From Lachnoanaerobaculum sanguinis (GTDB taxonomy: Bacteria > Bacillota > Clostridia > Lachnospirales > Lachnospiraceae): 64,000 nt of DNA. The position numbers and the translations under genes were made by a program. The DNA lies in contig NZ_BTHK01000010.1 of assembly GCF_033242365.1 (NCBI RefSeq), positions 56,054-120,053 of the forward strand, in the 5' to 3' direction. The notes beneath the pieces are model-generated. The model did no database searches, was not told the origin of the DNA, and saw nothing but the letters and a program-made list of their open reading frames with translations. Numbering within the stretch: position 1 is the first letter of the stretch; each line of letters starts with the position of its first letter. Below are positions 18,830 through 28,097 of this stretch, in pieces.

Positions 18830-19840
18830 ATGAATATAAGAGAAGATATAGAACTTAGAGAGGAATTGACTCTAAGTAAATACGCCGCTTTAAGTAAAAA
18901 TTCTTTAGGAAGAGACAGGTATGAAGAGGCCTGTGATATAAGGACTGTATATCAAAGAGACAGAGACAGAATACTTCACTCAAAGGCGTTTAGAAGACTG
19001 AAACATAAGACTCAAGTTTTCCTGGCGCCTGAAGGAGATCATTACAGAACAAGACTTACTCATACACTTGAGGTGGCGCAGATTGCAAGAACTATAGCCA
19101 AGTCTCTAAGATTAAATGAAGATTTGACGGAAGCGATAGCTTTGGGGCATGACCTTGGACATACGCCTTTCGGACATTCGGGGGAGGATGTTTTAAATGA
19201 TGTATGTTCATTCGGTTTTGCACATTATGAGCAGAGTGTTAGAATTGTTGAGTTCATAGAAAAATCCGGACGTGGACTTAATCTTACAAAAGAAGTCAGA
19301 GACGGTATATTAAATCATCGTACATCAGGTAATCCTTCCACCTTGGAGGGTCATGTTGTAAGACTTTCAGATAAGATTGCCTATATAAATCATGATATAG
19401 ACGATTCTATAAGAGCACGTATTATGGAAGAAGATGATATTCCGAAAGAATACAGCGATATACTCGGCCATTCGGTGAGAGAAAGACTTAACAATCTGGT
19501 ACATGGTGTGATAGAAGGAAGTATTGATAAGCCTGAAATTTCCATGAACAGAGAGATATATAAGGCAATGATGGGACTTAGAACATGGATGTTTAAAAAG
19601 GTATATTACAATGAAGTCCCAAAATCTCAGGAGGGAAAGGCCAAGACTATGATAAAGTCATTATTTGACTATTATATGTGCCATACCGATAAGCTTCCGG
19701 ATGAATATATATATTTTATAAAAGAGTTGAATCAGGACAGAGAACTGGTAGTTTGTGATTATATTGCAGGAATGACTGATTTATATGCAATAGAAAAATT
19801 CAAAGACATATTTGTTCCAAAGTCCTGGGATGTATATTAA
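18830..19840 (+). CDS. dgt: dGTP triphosphohydrolase-like HD protein
   Basis: This 336-residue HD-superfamily hydrolase resembles the dGTPase family, which cleaves dGTP or other dNTPs to nucleoside and tripolyphosphate. Metal-binding residues are in HTLEVAQIARTIA and LGHDLGHTPFGHSGE, followed by LNHRTSG and the later IAYINHDIDD. An N-terminal RDRDRILHSKAFRRLKHKTQVF segment is characteristic. It lies directly upstream of dnaG, whose Shine-Dalgarno overlaps its stop codon. Such placement next to primase and sigma A is common in clostridia. Substrate range in this short class (about 330-340 residues) is uncertain, so the symbol is tentative. Confidence 0.87.
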   Translation: MNIREDIELREELTLSKYAALSKNSLGRDRYEEACDIRTVYQRDRDRILHSKAFRRLKHKTQVFLAPEGDHYRTRLTHTLEVAQIARTIAKSLRLNEDLTEAIALGHDLGHTPFGHSGEDVLNDVCSFGFAHYEQSVRIVEFIEKSGRGLNLTKEVRDGILNHRTSGNPSTLEGHVVRLSDKIAYINHDIDDSIRARIMEEDDIPKEYSDILGHSVRERLNNLVHGVIEGSIDKPEISMNREIYKAMMGLRTWMFKKVYYNEVPKSQEGKAKTMIKSLFDYYMCHTDKLPDEYIYFIKELNQDRELVVCDYIAGMTDLYAIEKFKDIFVPKSWDVY

Positions 19841-19850
19841 GGAGAAATAA

Positions 19851-21590
19851 TTGTATTATTCAAATGAAATAATAGATGAGGTAAGATCTGCAAATGATAT
19901 AGTGGATGTTGTTTCAAGCTATGTGAAAATACAAAAAAAGGGTGCCAACTATATGGGACTCTGTCCCTTTCATGCAGAAAAATCTCCTTCATTTTCAGTA
20001 TCACCAAGCAAGCAGCTTTTCCATTGCTTCGGCTGTGGTGTCGGGGGAGATGTAATAGCTTTTATAAGGCAGTATGAAAATTATTCTTTTACAGAAGCGT
20101 TAACACTGCTGGCTAAAAGAGCCAATATAGAATTGCCACAGGTAAGTGACAATGACAGAGCAAAAAATGATGAAAAAAACATTATTCTTGAAATAAATAA
20201 GACTGCCGCAAAGTATTTCTATGAAAACTTGCTTTCAAAAGACGGTGAGATCGGATTGAAATACTTCAAAGACAGAGGGCTTGAGAGCAGACATATTACT
20301 CATTTCGGACTTGGATTTGCAAAAAAAACATCAAATGATCTGTATCAATATCTTAAAGGTATGGGATACAGTGATGATATATTGAAAAAAAGCGGTCTTA
20401 TAAATATTGATGAAAAGGGTGCAAGAGACAGATTCTGGAACAGAGTTATGTTTCCGATAATAGACGTCAATTCCAGAGTTATAGGGTTTGGTGGAAGAGT
20501 CTTGGGCGACGGACTTCCAAAATATGTAAATTCACCTGAGACCCTTGCTTTTGATAAGAGTAGGAATCTTTACGGATTGAATTTTGCAAAGAGAACAAGA
20601 AGAGACTTTTTTTTGGTGTGTGAAGGATATATGGATGTCATAGCTTTACACAATGCAGGATTTGAGAACTCTGTGGCAAGTCTTGGAACCGCACTCACAC
20701 CTCTGCATGTAAAACTTATAAGTAGATATACAAAAAAGGTTATACTTACATATGATTCTGACGGTGCAGGTATAAATGCGGCAAAGAGAGCTATTCCTCT
20801 TTTAAAAGAAGAAAACTTAAATGTAAAAGTATTATCTATGGCTCCGTACAAAGATCCGGATGAATTTATAAAAAATCTCGGAAGTGAGGAATTTCAAAAG
20901 AGGATAGATTCTGCAGATAATGCCTTTCTTTGGGAAGTTGAAATACTGAAGAAAGATTATAATTTAAACGAGCCTGATGAAAGGACAAACTTTTACAGGG
21001 AAGTTGCAAGAATGCTAAGCGGCTTTGGAGAAAAGCTTGAAAGAGAAAATTACACTCATGCTGTAGCAAAGAGATTGATGATTGAATATAATGCACTCTT
21101 TGATATGGTTAATTCCTTCGGAAATACTACAGTTTCCGAAAATAAAAATTCGAGTAAAGAAAATAAAAAAATTGATGACGGATATACAAAAGCACAGGGA
21201 CTTTTGCTTACATGGATGGTTGAGGAAGTGTCACTTTTTGATAAGATAAGTGAGTATATTTCTCCGGAAAATTTCAGCGAAGGTTTCTATAGGGATGTAG
21301 CTGTAAAGATATTTGAAAAACTTAGAACCGGAGATTTGAGATTTTCAAATATATGTGATGACTATGCGGATGACATGGAAAAACAGAGACTGCTTTCCAA
21401 AATACTTAATACAACTTTGGGGACTAACCTCAGTGACGACGAAAAGAAAAAAGCTGTCACTGAAAGTATACTTAAAATCAGACAGGCGAGTTTAGACGAG
21501 AAAAGTAAAAATGCAAAAGGTATAGAAGAGTTTCAAAAAATTATCGAGGAACAGGCGATATTGCGAAAACTTCATGTTGATTTAGGTTAG
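19851..21590 (+). CDS. dnaG: DNA primase
   Basis: The 579-residue primase makes RNA primers at the replication fork. It has an N-terminal zinc-binding domain (CPFH at about 39-42 and CFGCG at about 61-65), a TOPRIM core with VCEGYMDVIALH near 260 and TYDSDGAG near 300, and a C-terminal helicase-binding region. The start is a TTG at 19851, six bases after the AAGGAG that overlaps the preceding stop. No ATG lies near in frame, and the resulting YYSNEIIDEVRSANDIVDVV beginning matches the usual DnaG start. It is followed ten bases later by rpoD, the conserved macromolecular-synthesis arrangement. Confidence 0.95.
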   Translation: MYYSNEIIDEVRSANDIVDVVSSYVKIQKKGANYMGLCPFHAEKSPSFSVSPSKQLFHCFGCGVGGDVIAFIRQYENYSFTEALTLLAKRANIELPQVSDNDRAKNDEKNIILEINKTAAKYFYENLLSKDGEIGLKYFKDRGLESRHITHFGLGFAKKTSNDLYQYLKGMGYSDDILKKSGLINIDEKGARDRFWNRVMFPIIDVNSRVIGFGGRVLGDGLPKYVNSPETLAFDKSRNLYGLNFAKRTRRDFFLVCEGYMDVIALHNAGFENSVASLGTALTPLHVKLISRYTKKVILTYDSDGAGINAAKRAIPLLKEENLNVKVLSMAPYKDPDEFIKNLGSEEFQKRIDSADNAFLWEVEILKKDYNLNEPDERTNFYREVARMLSGFGEKLERENYTHAVAKRLMIEYNALFDMVNSFGNTTVSENKNSSKENKKIDDGYTKAQGLLLTWMVEEVSLFDKISEYISPENFSEGFYRDVAVKIFEKLRTGDLRFSNICDDYADDMEKQRLLSKILNTTLGTNLSDDEKKKAVTESILKIRQASLDEKSKNAKGIEEFQKIIEEQAILRKLHVDLG

Positions 21591-21600
21591 TGGAGGAAGT

Positions 21601-22770
21601 ATGAGGGGGAAGAATTTAAATAATGAGTTTGAAAAGATATTAAAGAAAGATTTTAACGGAAAAATCAATGCTTCAAATATCCAAAAGATTTTCTCTGATA
21701 ATGATATACCGAAGGAATATCTTCCTGATTTTATTGAATTTCTTGAAAAGAGAGATATTTTTATTGATGAGGATTATGAGAAAGAGCCTACTGAATTTGA
21801 CAGCGATGCAGATCCGGAAGAATTCATTATTCTAAAAGAAAATGACTTTGAAGATGAGTTCAATGAAGAGGATATAAAGGATCTTGAAAATATAAATTTA
21901 AATATACTTGATGATTTGGACGATTACATTTCCGTAGAAGATCCTATAAAGATGTATCTGAAGGAAATAGGCAAAATTCCTCTACTTAGTGTGGAAGAAG
22001 AGATGGTACTTGCTCAGAAAATTTCCGACCATGACGCAAATATAAGAAAGGAAGCTGCAAAAAAAATGGCGGAATCCAATCTAAGGCTTGTTGTAAGTAT
22101 TGCCAAAAGATATATGGGCAGAGGAATGCAACTTTTGGATCTTATACAGGAAGGAAATCTTGGACTTTTGCGTGCTGTTGAAAAATTTGATTATCAAAAG
22201 GGATTTAAATTTTCAACTTATGCAACATGGTGGATAAGACAGGCTATAACCAGATCTATTGCAGACCAGGCCAGAACCATAAGGATTCCGGTGCATATGG
22301 TTGAGACAATAAACAGGCTTATCAAGACACAGAGAAAACTTGTTCAGGAGCTTGGAAGAGAGCCGAAACCTGAAGAAGTTGCAAAGATAATGAGTCTGCC
22401 TGTATCAAAAGTGAGGGAGATAATGAACTTTGCATTGGAACCTGTATCTATGGAAACACCTATAGGTGATGAAGACGATTCACATCTTGGAGATTTTTTA
22501 CAGGATTTTAATGCTAAAGTTCCTGTCAACTTCGCAATGGATGTGCTCTTACATGACCAATTGATTGAAGTAATAAAATCACTTACCGAAAGAGAACAAA
22601 AGGTAATCCTCCTTAGATTCGGACTTGAGGACGGAAAACCCAGAACACTTGAAGAGGTAGGAAAGGTCTTTGGAATCACAAGAGAGAGAATAAGGCAAAT
22701 TGAAGCAAAAGCTCTAAGAAAGCTTAGAAATCCGTCAAAAACAAAAAGATTAAAAGATTTTTTGGAATAG
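21601..22770 (+). CDS. rpoD: RNA polymerase primary sigma factor (sigma A)
   Basis: The 389-residue housekeeping sigma factor has region 1.1-like acidic sequence at 1-110 and region 1.2 with DPIKMYLKEIGKIPLL. Region 2 follows (NLRLVVSIAKRYMGRGM, DLIQEGNLGLLRAVEKFDYQ, FSTYATWWIRQAITR), then region 3 and region 4 with TLEEVGKVFGITRERIRQIEAKALRKLR near the end. It reads -10 and -35 elements of the kind seen throughout this window. The ATG follows GGAGG. It is co-transcribed with dnaG upstream and trmK five bases downstream. Confidence 0.96.
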   Translation: MRGKNLNNEFEKILKKDFNGKINASNIQKIFSDNDIPKEYLPDFIEFLEKRDIFIDEDYEKEPTEFDSDADPEEFIILKENDFEDEFNEEDIKDLENINLNILDDLDDYISVEDPIKMYLKEIGKIPLLSVEEEMVLAQKISDHDANIRKEAAKKMAESNLRLVVSIAKRYMGRGMQLLDLIQEGNLGLLRAVEKFDYQKGFKFSTYATWWIRQAITRSIADQARTIRIPVHMVETINRLIKTQRKLVQELGREPKPEEVAKIMSLPVSKVREIMNFALEPVSMETPIGDEDDSHLGDFLQDFNAKVPVNFAMDVLLHDQLIEVIKSLTEREQKVILLRFGLEDGKPRTLEEVGKVFGITRERIRQIEAKALRKLRNPSKTKRLKDFLE

Positions 22771-22775
22771 AAAAA

Positions 22776-23474
22776 ATGAAATTGTCAAAAAGATTGCAAA
22801 CTATTGCTGATTTTGTGAAGAAAAATTCAGTGGTAGCGGATATAGGAACGGATCACGCACATATACCTATCTATCTTATAGAAAATAATATAATAGATAA
22901 GGCTTATGCCTGTGATATAAATAAAGGACCATTGGAAAAAGCAAAAGAAAACATAGAAAACTTCGGTGTAAGTGAAAATATTGTTCTGAGACTTTCCAAC
23001 GGTCTTGATAAAATGTCAAGTAAAGAGGTGGATACAATAATAATAGCCGGAATGGGTGGAGAACTCATTATAGATATTTTAAATAGAGGAAAAGCATTTT
23101 TTGATAAGAAAAATACCTTTATATTGTCGCCTCATACAAAAACAGATGAAGTGAGAGATTATCTGATAAGAAAAGGATTTAAAATATTAAAAGAAGATAT
23201 GTGTATAGATGAGGGCAAGTTTTATACAGTAATGGAAGTAAGGTATACAGAAAATACAGAAAATACAGAAAATACAGTGATGTATTCGGAGGCTGAGCTC
23301 TTATACGGTAAATATCTTATAGAAAATAAACATCCGGTATTACTTAGATTTCTAAAAAAAGAAGAAGAAAAGTACCTAAGTATTCTATCAAATACCGGAT
23401 TAAATGAGGACAGAAAAAAAGAACTTAGACATAGACTTGATATAATTAAGGAGACAATGAATGAAATGCAGTGA
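22776..23474 (+). CDS. trmK: tRNA (adenine(22)-N(1))-methyltransferase
   Basis: The 232-residue Rossmann-fold methyltransferase uses S-adenosylmethionine to methylate A22 of tRNA, as established for the Bacillus YqfN/TrmK family. Visible motifs are VADIGTDHAHIPIYL (SAM-binding motif I), AYACDINKGPLEKA and IIAGMGGELI. A three-residue tandem repeat (TEN) interrupts the protein near 157-167. The 3' end overlaps the Nif3-like gene by 14 bases. The rpoD-trmK-nif3 order is conserved widely in Firmicutes, which supports the identification. Confidence 0.9.
   Translation: MKLSKRLQTIADFVKKNSVVADIGTDHAHIPIYLIENNIIDKAYACDINKGPLEKAKENIENFGVSENIVLRLSNGLDKMSSKEVDTIIIAGMGGELIIDILNRGKAFFDKKNTFILSPHTKTDEVRDYLIRKGFKILKEDMCIDEGKFYTVMEVRYTENTENTENTVMYSEAELLYGKYLIENKHPVLLRFLKKEEEKYLSILSNTGLNEDRKKELRHRLDIIKETMNEMQ
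23246..23277 (+). repeat. In-frame 9-bp microsatellite in trmK
   Basis: Three and a half identical 9-bp units (TACAGAAAA) at 23246-23277 encode repeated Thr-Glu-Asn. Unit-number change would lengthen or shorten the protein without a frameshift. Confidence 0.75.
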
Positions 23475-24249
23475 GATTTTTGAATACTTAAAAAGATTAT
23501 ATCCGCTTGAGCTTGCTATGGACTGGGACAATTCAGGTTTTTTACTGGGAAGAAGTGATAAAGAGGTAAGAAATGTCTTGGTAGTACTTGATATTACAAA
23601 TGAAGTACTTGACTACGCCGGCGCAAAGAGTATTGATTTGATTGTGTCACATCACCCTATTATTTTTTCAGATATAAAGAGAGTTACAGATGACACACTC
23701 CTTGGAAACTATATTTTAAGGATACTTAAAAATGATATTTCCGTGATTGCAATGCATACAAATTTTGATATTGCAATAGGCGGTATGGCAGATATTGCAG
23801 AGGAAAAACTTTCACTTTCAAATACAAAACCGCTTGAAGTTACGGCAAATGCGGACGGTAAAGAGCTTGGAGTCGGAAAGATAGGAGATTTAAAAAAAGC
23901 GCTTTCATTTGATGAATTGCTTACTTTAATAAAGGAGACATTCGATTTAAAAAAATTAACTGTATTTGGAAGAGAGAATATAAAGGGGAATATTAAAAGA
24001 ATTGCTATAAGCCCGGGCTCAGGAAGAGGAATGTATAAGTATGCTCTAGGTGAGGCGGATGTACTGATAACAGGTGATATTACACATCATGAAGGACTTG
24101 ATGCTATTAATGAAGGCATTTGTATCATAGATGCTACACATTATGGCTTAGAGCATGTATTTACAGAAAAAATTGTAAATGATTTAAAAAAATATAGTGA
24201 ATTGAATGTTTTTGAATTCAAAAATACAAATCCGGTGGAGATAATGTAG
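23461..24249 (+). CDS. Nif3-like dinuclear metal centre protein
   Basis: The 262-residue protein belongs to the Nif3/YqfO family, sometimes annotated as GTP cyclohydrolase 1 type 2. Metal-ligand motifs are DWDNSGFLLG, VSHHPIIF, MHTNFDIA and a late TGDITHHEGLDA and DATHYGLEH. It is the short form, lacking the PII-like central insertion of the roughly 370-residue Bacillus protein. Function is not firmly known. It starts inside the end of trmK and is followed three bases later by a response regulator gene. Confidence 0.88.
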   Translation: MKCSEIFEYLKRLYPLELAMDWDNSGFLLGRSDKEVRNVLVVLDITNEVLDYAGAKSIDLIVSHHPIIFSDIKRVTDDTLLGNYILRILKNDISVIAMHTNFDIAIGGMADIAEEKLSLSNTKPLEVTANADGKELGVGKIGDLKKALSFDELLTLIKETFDLKKLTVFGRENIKGNIKRIAISPGSGRGMYKYALGEADVLITGDITHHEGLDAINEGICIIDATHYGLEHVFTEKIVNDLKKYSELNVFEFKNTNPVEIM

Positions 24250-24252
24250 GGG

Positions 24253-25347
24253 ATGGTAAAAGTCTTTTTAGTTGAGGATGAAAAGTTTGTAAGAGAAGGT
24301 ATAAAAAAAGAAATAGATTGGAATTCATATGGATTTGATTTTGTAGGGGAAGCTGCCGACGGTGAATTGGCACTTCCCCTAATTGAGATTTCAAAACCGG
24401 ATATATTGATAACAGATATAAAGATGCCTTTTATGGACGGATTGGAACTTGGAAGAATAGTAAAGGAAAGGTTTCCGGAGACCGTTATTATATTTTTAAG
24501 CGGTTATGATGATTTTGACTATGCCCAGAAAGCTATACATATAGGTGCATCCGAATATCTTTTAAAGCCGGTTTCAAAAGAAAAGCTCATATCGGTTTTA
24601 AAGAAAATAAAGCCGATTGTAGATGCAAAACGACACAGTATCTTGCGAAATATAAAGGCAGACAATATCGAGTTTAATATAAAGAAATTCGATACATCAG
24701 GATTTAATAAAGGAAGCTTCAAGGAATTTATTATAAATGGAAAGAGTCAGGATATTAAAAGTTATGTTGAAGAATATACTGACAATATGGACGGACAGTT
24801 AAAATCTTTAATATTCAGACAGTATGTAATAATGGATGCTTTTATAGAATCTGAAAAATTCCTCAGTAATGTTGATGATAAGGAGGAGCTTGGAAATAAA
24901 TTCGGAAGTATGGAAGTATTTGATGAAGCTGTTACAGATATTTATACTATGAAGCAATATTTTTTAAAGTTACTGGAATATATGATCGATAAAAGAGATC
25001 AGATTACAGGAAGGCAGTACAGCTTTTTGCTTAATAAGGCAAAAGACTTTGTGGAGAAAAAATATATGGAACCTGAGATTTCTTTAAACAGTGTTGCGGA
25101 ATATATCGGGCTGAGTCCAACATATTTCAGTACTGTTTTTAAGCAGGAAGCGGGGATGAACTTTATAGACTATCTGACAAAAACCAGAATTGATGAAGCT
25201 AAAAGACTTCTTAGAAGCACGGATAAAAGGATATCTGATATAGCAATGGAAGTCGGATATCGTGATCAACATTATTTCAGTTCGGCTTTTAAAAAATATC
25301 AAGGAGACACACCTAAGTCGTACAGAGAAAATAAAAATGAAGAATAG
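24253..25347 (+). CDS. YesN-type response regulator, AraC-family output
   Basis: The 364-residue regulator has a receiver domain (1-120) with phosphorylation site Asp55 in ITDIKMPFMDG and a YLLKPVSKEKL segment. A variable middle region follows. The C-terminal AraC-type double helix-turn-helix (about 260-360) has YIGLSPTYFSTVFKQEAGMNF and ISDIAMEVGYRDQHYFSSAFKKYQG. Such regulators typically control a neighbouring sugar ABC transporter. The galactofuranose-type transporter downstream is the likely target. The kinase gene overlaps its last 11 bases. Confidence 0.88.
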   Translation: MVKVFLVEDEKFVREGIKKEIDWNSYGFDFVGEAADGELALPLIEISKPDILITDIKMPFMDGLELGRIVKERFPETVIIFLSGYDDFDYAQKAIHIGASEYLLKPVSKEKLISVLKKIKPIVDAKRHSILRNIKADNIEFNIKKFDTSGFNKGSFKEFIINGKSQDIKSYVEEYTDNMDGQLKSLIFRQYVIMDAFIESEKFLSNVDDKEELGNKFGSMEVFDEAVTDIYTMKQYFLKLLEYMIDKRDQITGRQYSFLLNKAKDFVEKKYMEPEISLNSVAEYIGLSPTYFSTVFKQEAGMNFIDYLTKTRIDEAKRLLRSTDKRISDIAMEVGYRDQHYFSSAFKKYQGDTPKSYRENKNEE

Positions 25348-26776
25348 TATACAAAATTATATTATGAAAAGGTTGTTTGTAACCTTTATACCCATTGCAT
25401 TTATTATTATTTACCTGTTATTCGTGATGAAATGGCAGAATGATAAGTATGGGAGTATAGTAAAAAATATAAGTATTGCAACAGAATTTAATTTTAAATT
25501 TAAAGAGAATGTAGACCATAAGATGTACAGGGTGGTAATAGGTGCGGATACTATAGAAAATCAAAATCCGTATGAAGACCTTGAATATGCAAATAAAATA
25601 TTTGAAAAGTTGCTTGAAACGAACAATAAAGATGAAGGAATAAACAGACCGAAAGGCCTTATAATACTTTTAAATTTGCTCAAGAAACAAATAGATAATA
25701 TCGGTAAAAGTGATATATATAAAGACTATAATAAAAATATAGACAGTTTGGAATATGATATCAGGGTTACAACCGAGCTGATAGAAGATACTGTAAATGA
25801 CTATATATATGAGGAGACCAAAGAGCTTAACATAGTAAGTATAAAGATAAGAAATCAGATGGCTGTTATATTTATGCTTAGTATTATCAGCGTATTTCTT
25901 ATTTTGTACTTTACTTTATATATGTATAAAAAGGTATCAAGACATATTGCTGCTCCTATTATAAATCTTTGTAATTATACAAAAAGAAGTGAAAATGATT
26001 TATTGGAGAATAATCCGGAGAGCAGTATTTTAGAAATCGATGAACTGTCGGAAAATTTTAATGATAAAATAATCAGAATAAAAGAGCTTATCGAGAATAT
26101 AAAGACAGAGCAAAAGAATAAGAAAAACACGGAACTTTGGCTTTTACAATCTCAGATAAATCCACATTTTTTATATAACACACTTGATACTGTTGTATGG
26201 ATGGCTGAAGCAGGTGATTCAAAAAAAGTGGTTGATATGATAACCGCATTGTCGGGATTTTTAAGGATAGGATTAAATAACGGAAAAAGATTTATACAGA
26301 TAAGAGAAGAAATAAGGCATATAGAAAATTATTTAAAGATACAAAAATTCAGGTATGAGGATATTTTGGAATACAGTATTGATATAGAAGATAATCTGTT
26401 TGATATAAGAATTTTGAAACTTTTATTACAACCGATTGTAGAAAATGCACTTTACCATGGTATAAAGTATAAAAGAAGCGGCGGTAAGATTTCGGTAAAA
26501 GGCTATAGAAAAGATGAGTATATAATTTTACAGGTAACAGATAACGGGATCGGAATGGAGACTAAAAAGCTTGAAAGCTTGAAAAATATTATAAAAAATG
26601 AATATATAGATGAAATTGATATGGTAAAGTCATCAAAAGAGAGCTTCGGACTTTATAATGTGGCGGAAAGGATAAGGCTTTATTATGGTAATGAATATGG
26701 ACTTAATATAGACAGTACCGAGAATATAGGTACGACTGTAAGTATAATACTGCCTGTAGAAAGTGATTTAATCTAA
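25337..26776 (+). CDS. YesM-type sensor histidine kinase
   Basis: This 479-residue membrane kinase has a first membrane helix near 12-33, an extracytoplasmic sensing region to about 195, a second helix near 200-222 and a HAMP-like linker. The His_kinase segment SQINPHFLYNTLDTVVWM carries the phospho-accepting histidine. The ATP-binding region has ENALYHG, DNGIGM and GLYNVAERIRLYYG. The longest frame begins with a GTG at 25262 deep in the regulator gene. The ATG at 25337 gives a normal N-terminus and an 11-base overlap, so it is preferred. A bidirectional terminator follows the gene. Confidence 0.87.
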   Translation: MKNSIQNYIMKRLFVTFIPIAFIIIYLLFVMKWQNDKYGSIVKNISIATEFNFKFKENVDHKMYRVVIGADTIENQNPYEDLEYANKIFEKLLETNNKDEGINRPKGLIILLNLLKKQIDNIGKSDIYKDYNKNIDSLEYDIRVTTELIEDTVNDYIYEETKELNIVSIKIRNQMAVIFMLSIISVFLILYFTLYMYKKVSRHIAAPIINLCNYTKRSENDLLENNPESSILEIDELSENFNDKIIRIKELIENIKTEQKNKKNTELWLLQSQINPHFLYNTLDTVVWMAEAGDSKKVVDMITALSGFLRIGLNNGKRFIQIREEIRHIENYLKIQKFRYEDILEYSIDIEDNLFDIRILKLLLQPIVENALYHGIKYKRSGGKISVKGYRKDEYIILQVTDNGIGMETKKLESLKNIIKNEYIDEIDMVKSSKESFGLYNVAERIRLYYGNEYGLNIDSTENIGTTVSIILPVESDLI

Positions 26777-26851
26777 TCTGAATATATTAAACAAATATCA
26801 TAAAATAATATAAATAAATTTCTTATAATGAAAATAATATAAAAAACGCGT

Positions 26852-26881
26852 AAAAAAATCTATGTTTACATAGATTTTTTT
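26852..26881. terminator. Bidirectional-looking terminator after YesM gene
   Basis: A perfect 13-bp stem of A7-TCTATG and CATAGA-T7 with a TTTA loop spans 26852-26881. It insulates the kinase transcript from the transporter operon, whose promoter must lie in 26880-26935; no convincing -35/-10 pair was fixed there. Confidence 0.75.
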
Positions 26882-26937
26882 GTATTACAATATAGTAAAC
26901 AAATAAATGTTTCGTAAATAATTTTAAGGAGGAGTTT

Positions 26938-28017
26938 ATGAGTAAAAGAGGTTTAAGTTTATTTGTATCTGCAGTTATGCTGACAATGTTTGCACTTACA
27001 GGTTGCGGTGGAGGTACAAAAGCACCTGAGGAGAGCAAGGCGGTTGAATCATCAGAAACCGCAGGTGAGAGCAAGAGCGAGGAAGCAAAGAGTGAAGAGT
27101 CCAAGGATTCTTCAAAGGTTATTGTAGTAGGTTATGCACAGGTTGGAGCAGAGTCTGATTGGAGAACTGCAAATACGGAGTCATTCAAATCTACATTTGT
27201 TCCTGAAAACGGATATGAGCTTATATTTAACGATGCTCAGCAAAAACAGGAAAATCAGATTAAGGCTATCAGAGATTTTATTCAGCAGGAAGTTGATTAT
27301 ATCGTACTTGCACCTGTTGTAGAAACAGGATGGGATACGGTTTTACAGGAAGCGAAGGATGCAGGAATTCCTGTAATACTTTCAGACCGTATGATAAAGA
27401 CTTCAGATGATTCTCTTTATACAGCACTTGTATGCGGTGACTTTATAAAAGAAGGTGAGACTGCAGGACATTGGCTTGAAGATTATTTGAAGTCAAAGAA
27501 TATAGCTGCTGACGAGAAGACAAACATTGTTACTCTTCAAGGTACAATCGGTGCATCTGCACAGGTTGGCAGAACAGACGGATTTGCAAATATTTTAGGA
27601 CAGAACGCAAATTGGAATATGCTTGCAAAGCAAACAGGTGAGTTTACACAATCAAAGGGTCAGGAAGTTATGGAGTCATTCTTAAAGCAGTTTGATGATA
27701 TTGATGTAGTGGTTGCCGAAAATGACAATATGGCTTTCGGAGCTATTGATGCGATAAAGGCTGCAGGAAAAACATGCGGACCGGAAGGCGATATAACAGT
27801 TATATCATTTGATGCTGTAAAGGCCGCATTTGATGCAATGATTGCAGGTGATTTAAATGCAAGTATTGAGTGCAGTCCGCTTCATGGACCTAGAGTAGCT
27901 GAAATCATTCAAAAGCTTGAAAAGGGTGAAACGGTAGATAAAATTCAGTATGTAGATGAATCATATTTCGATACAAGTATGGATCTTGAGAAAATTAAGG
28001 CAGGAAGAGCTTATTAA
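26938..28017 (+). CDS. Sugar ABC transporter substrate-binding lipoprotein (YtfQ-like)
   Basis: The 359-residue lipoprotein has a signal peptide ending in the lipobox LTGC (Cys near residue 22), a Ser/Glu/Lys-rich linker, and a periplasmic-binding fold of the ribose/galactose class. VGYAQVGAESDWRTANTESFKS and DFIQQEVDYIVLAPVVETGWD are very close to the galactofuranose-binding YtfQ type. Together with the following ATPase and two permeases it forms a complete YtfQRT-YjfF-like importer. The ATG follows AAGGAGGAG. A strong hairpin lies between this gene and the ATPase gene. Galactofuranose as substrate is family inference; other furanoses are possible. Confidence 0.88.
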   Translation: MSKRGLSLFVSAVMLTMFALTGCGGGTKAPEESKAVESSETAGESKSEEAKSEESKDSSKVIVVGYAQVGAESDWRTANTESFKSTFVPENGYELIFNDAQQKQENQIKAIRDFIQQEVDYIVLAPVVETGWDTVLQEAKDAGIPVILSDRMIKTSDDSLYTALVCGDFIKEGETAGHWLEDYLKSKNIAADEKTNIVTLQGTIGASAQVGRTDGFANILGQNANWNMLAKQTGEFTQSKGQEVMESFLKQFDDIDVVVAENDNMAFGAIDAIKAAGKTCGPEGDITVISFDAVKAAFDAMIAGDLNASIECSPLHGPRVAEIIQKLEKGETVDKIQYVDESYFDTSMDLEKIKAGRAY

Positions 28018-28055
28018 TAAGGCATAATTTTATATTTTGCATAAAGAAAATACCG

Positions 28056-28088
28056 GGAGTGAGGAGTTATTTGCTCCTCACTCCTTTT
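28056..28088 (+). terminator. Intra-operon hairpin between binding protein and ATPase genes
   Basis: A perfect 11-bp GC-rich stem (28056-28066 with 28074-28084) with a 7-nt loop is followed by TTTT. It sits 38 bases after the binding-protein stop and five bases before the ATPase Shine-Dalgarno. It would act as a partial terminator or 3' stabiliser that raises binding protein over the other subunits. Confidence 0.72.
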
Positions 28089-28097
28089 GAGGTGATT

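Noticed and set aside
26896..26925. Catabolite-response (cre) site before the YtfQ-like gene
   Set aside because: A TGTTTCGTAAA-like stretch on either strand departs from the cre consensus at several positions.
28059..28097. Longer N-terminus for the YtfR-like ATPase
   Set aside because: It would begin within the intergenic hairpin and has no ribosome site; ATG 28098 follows GAGGTG.
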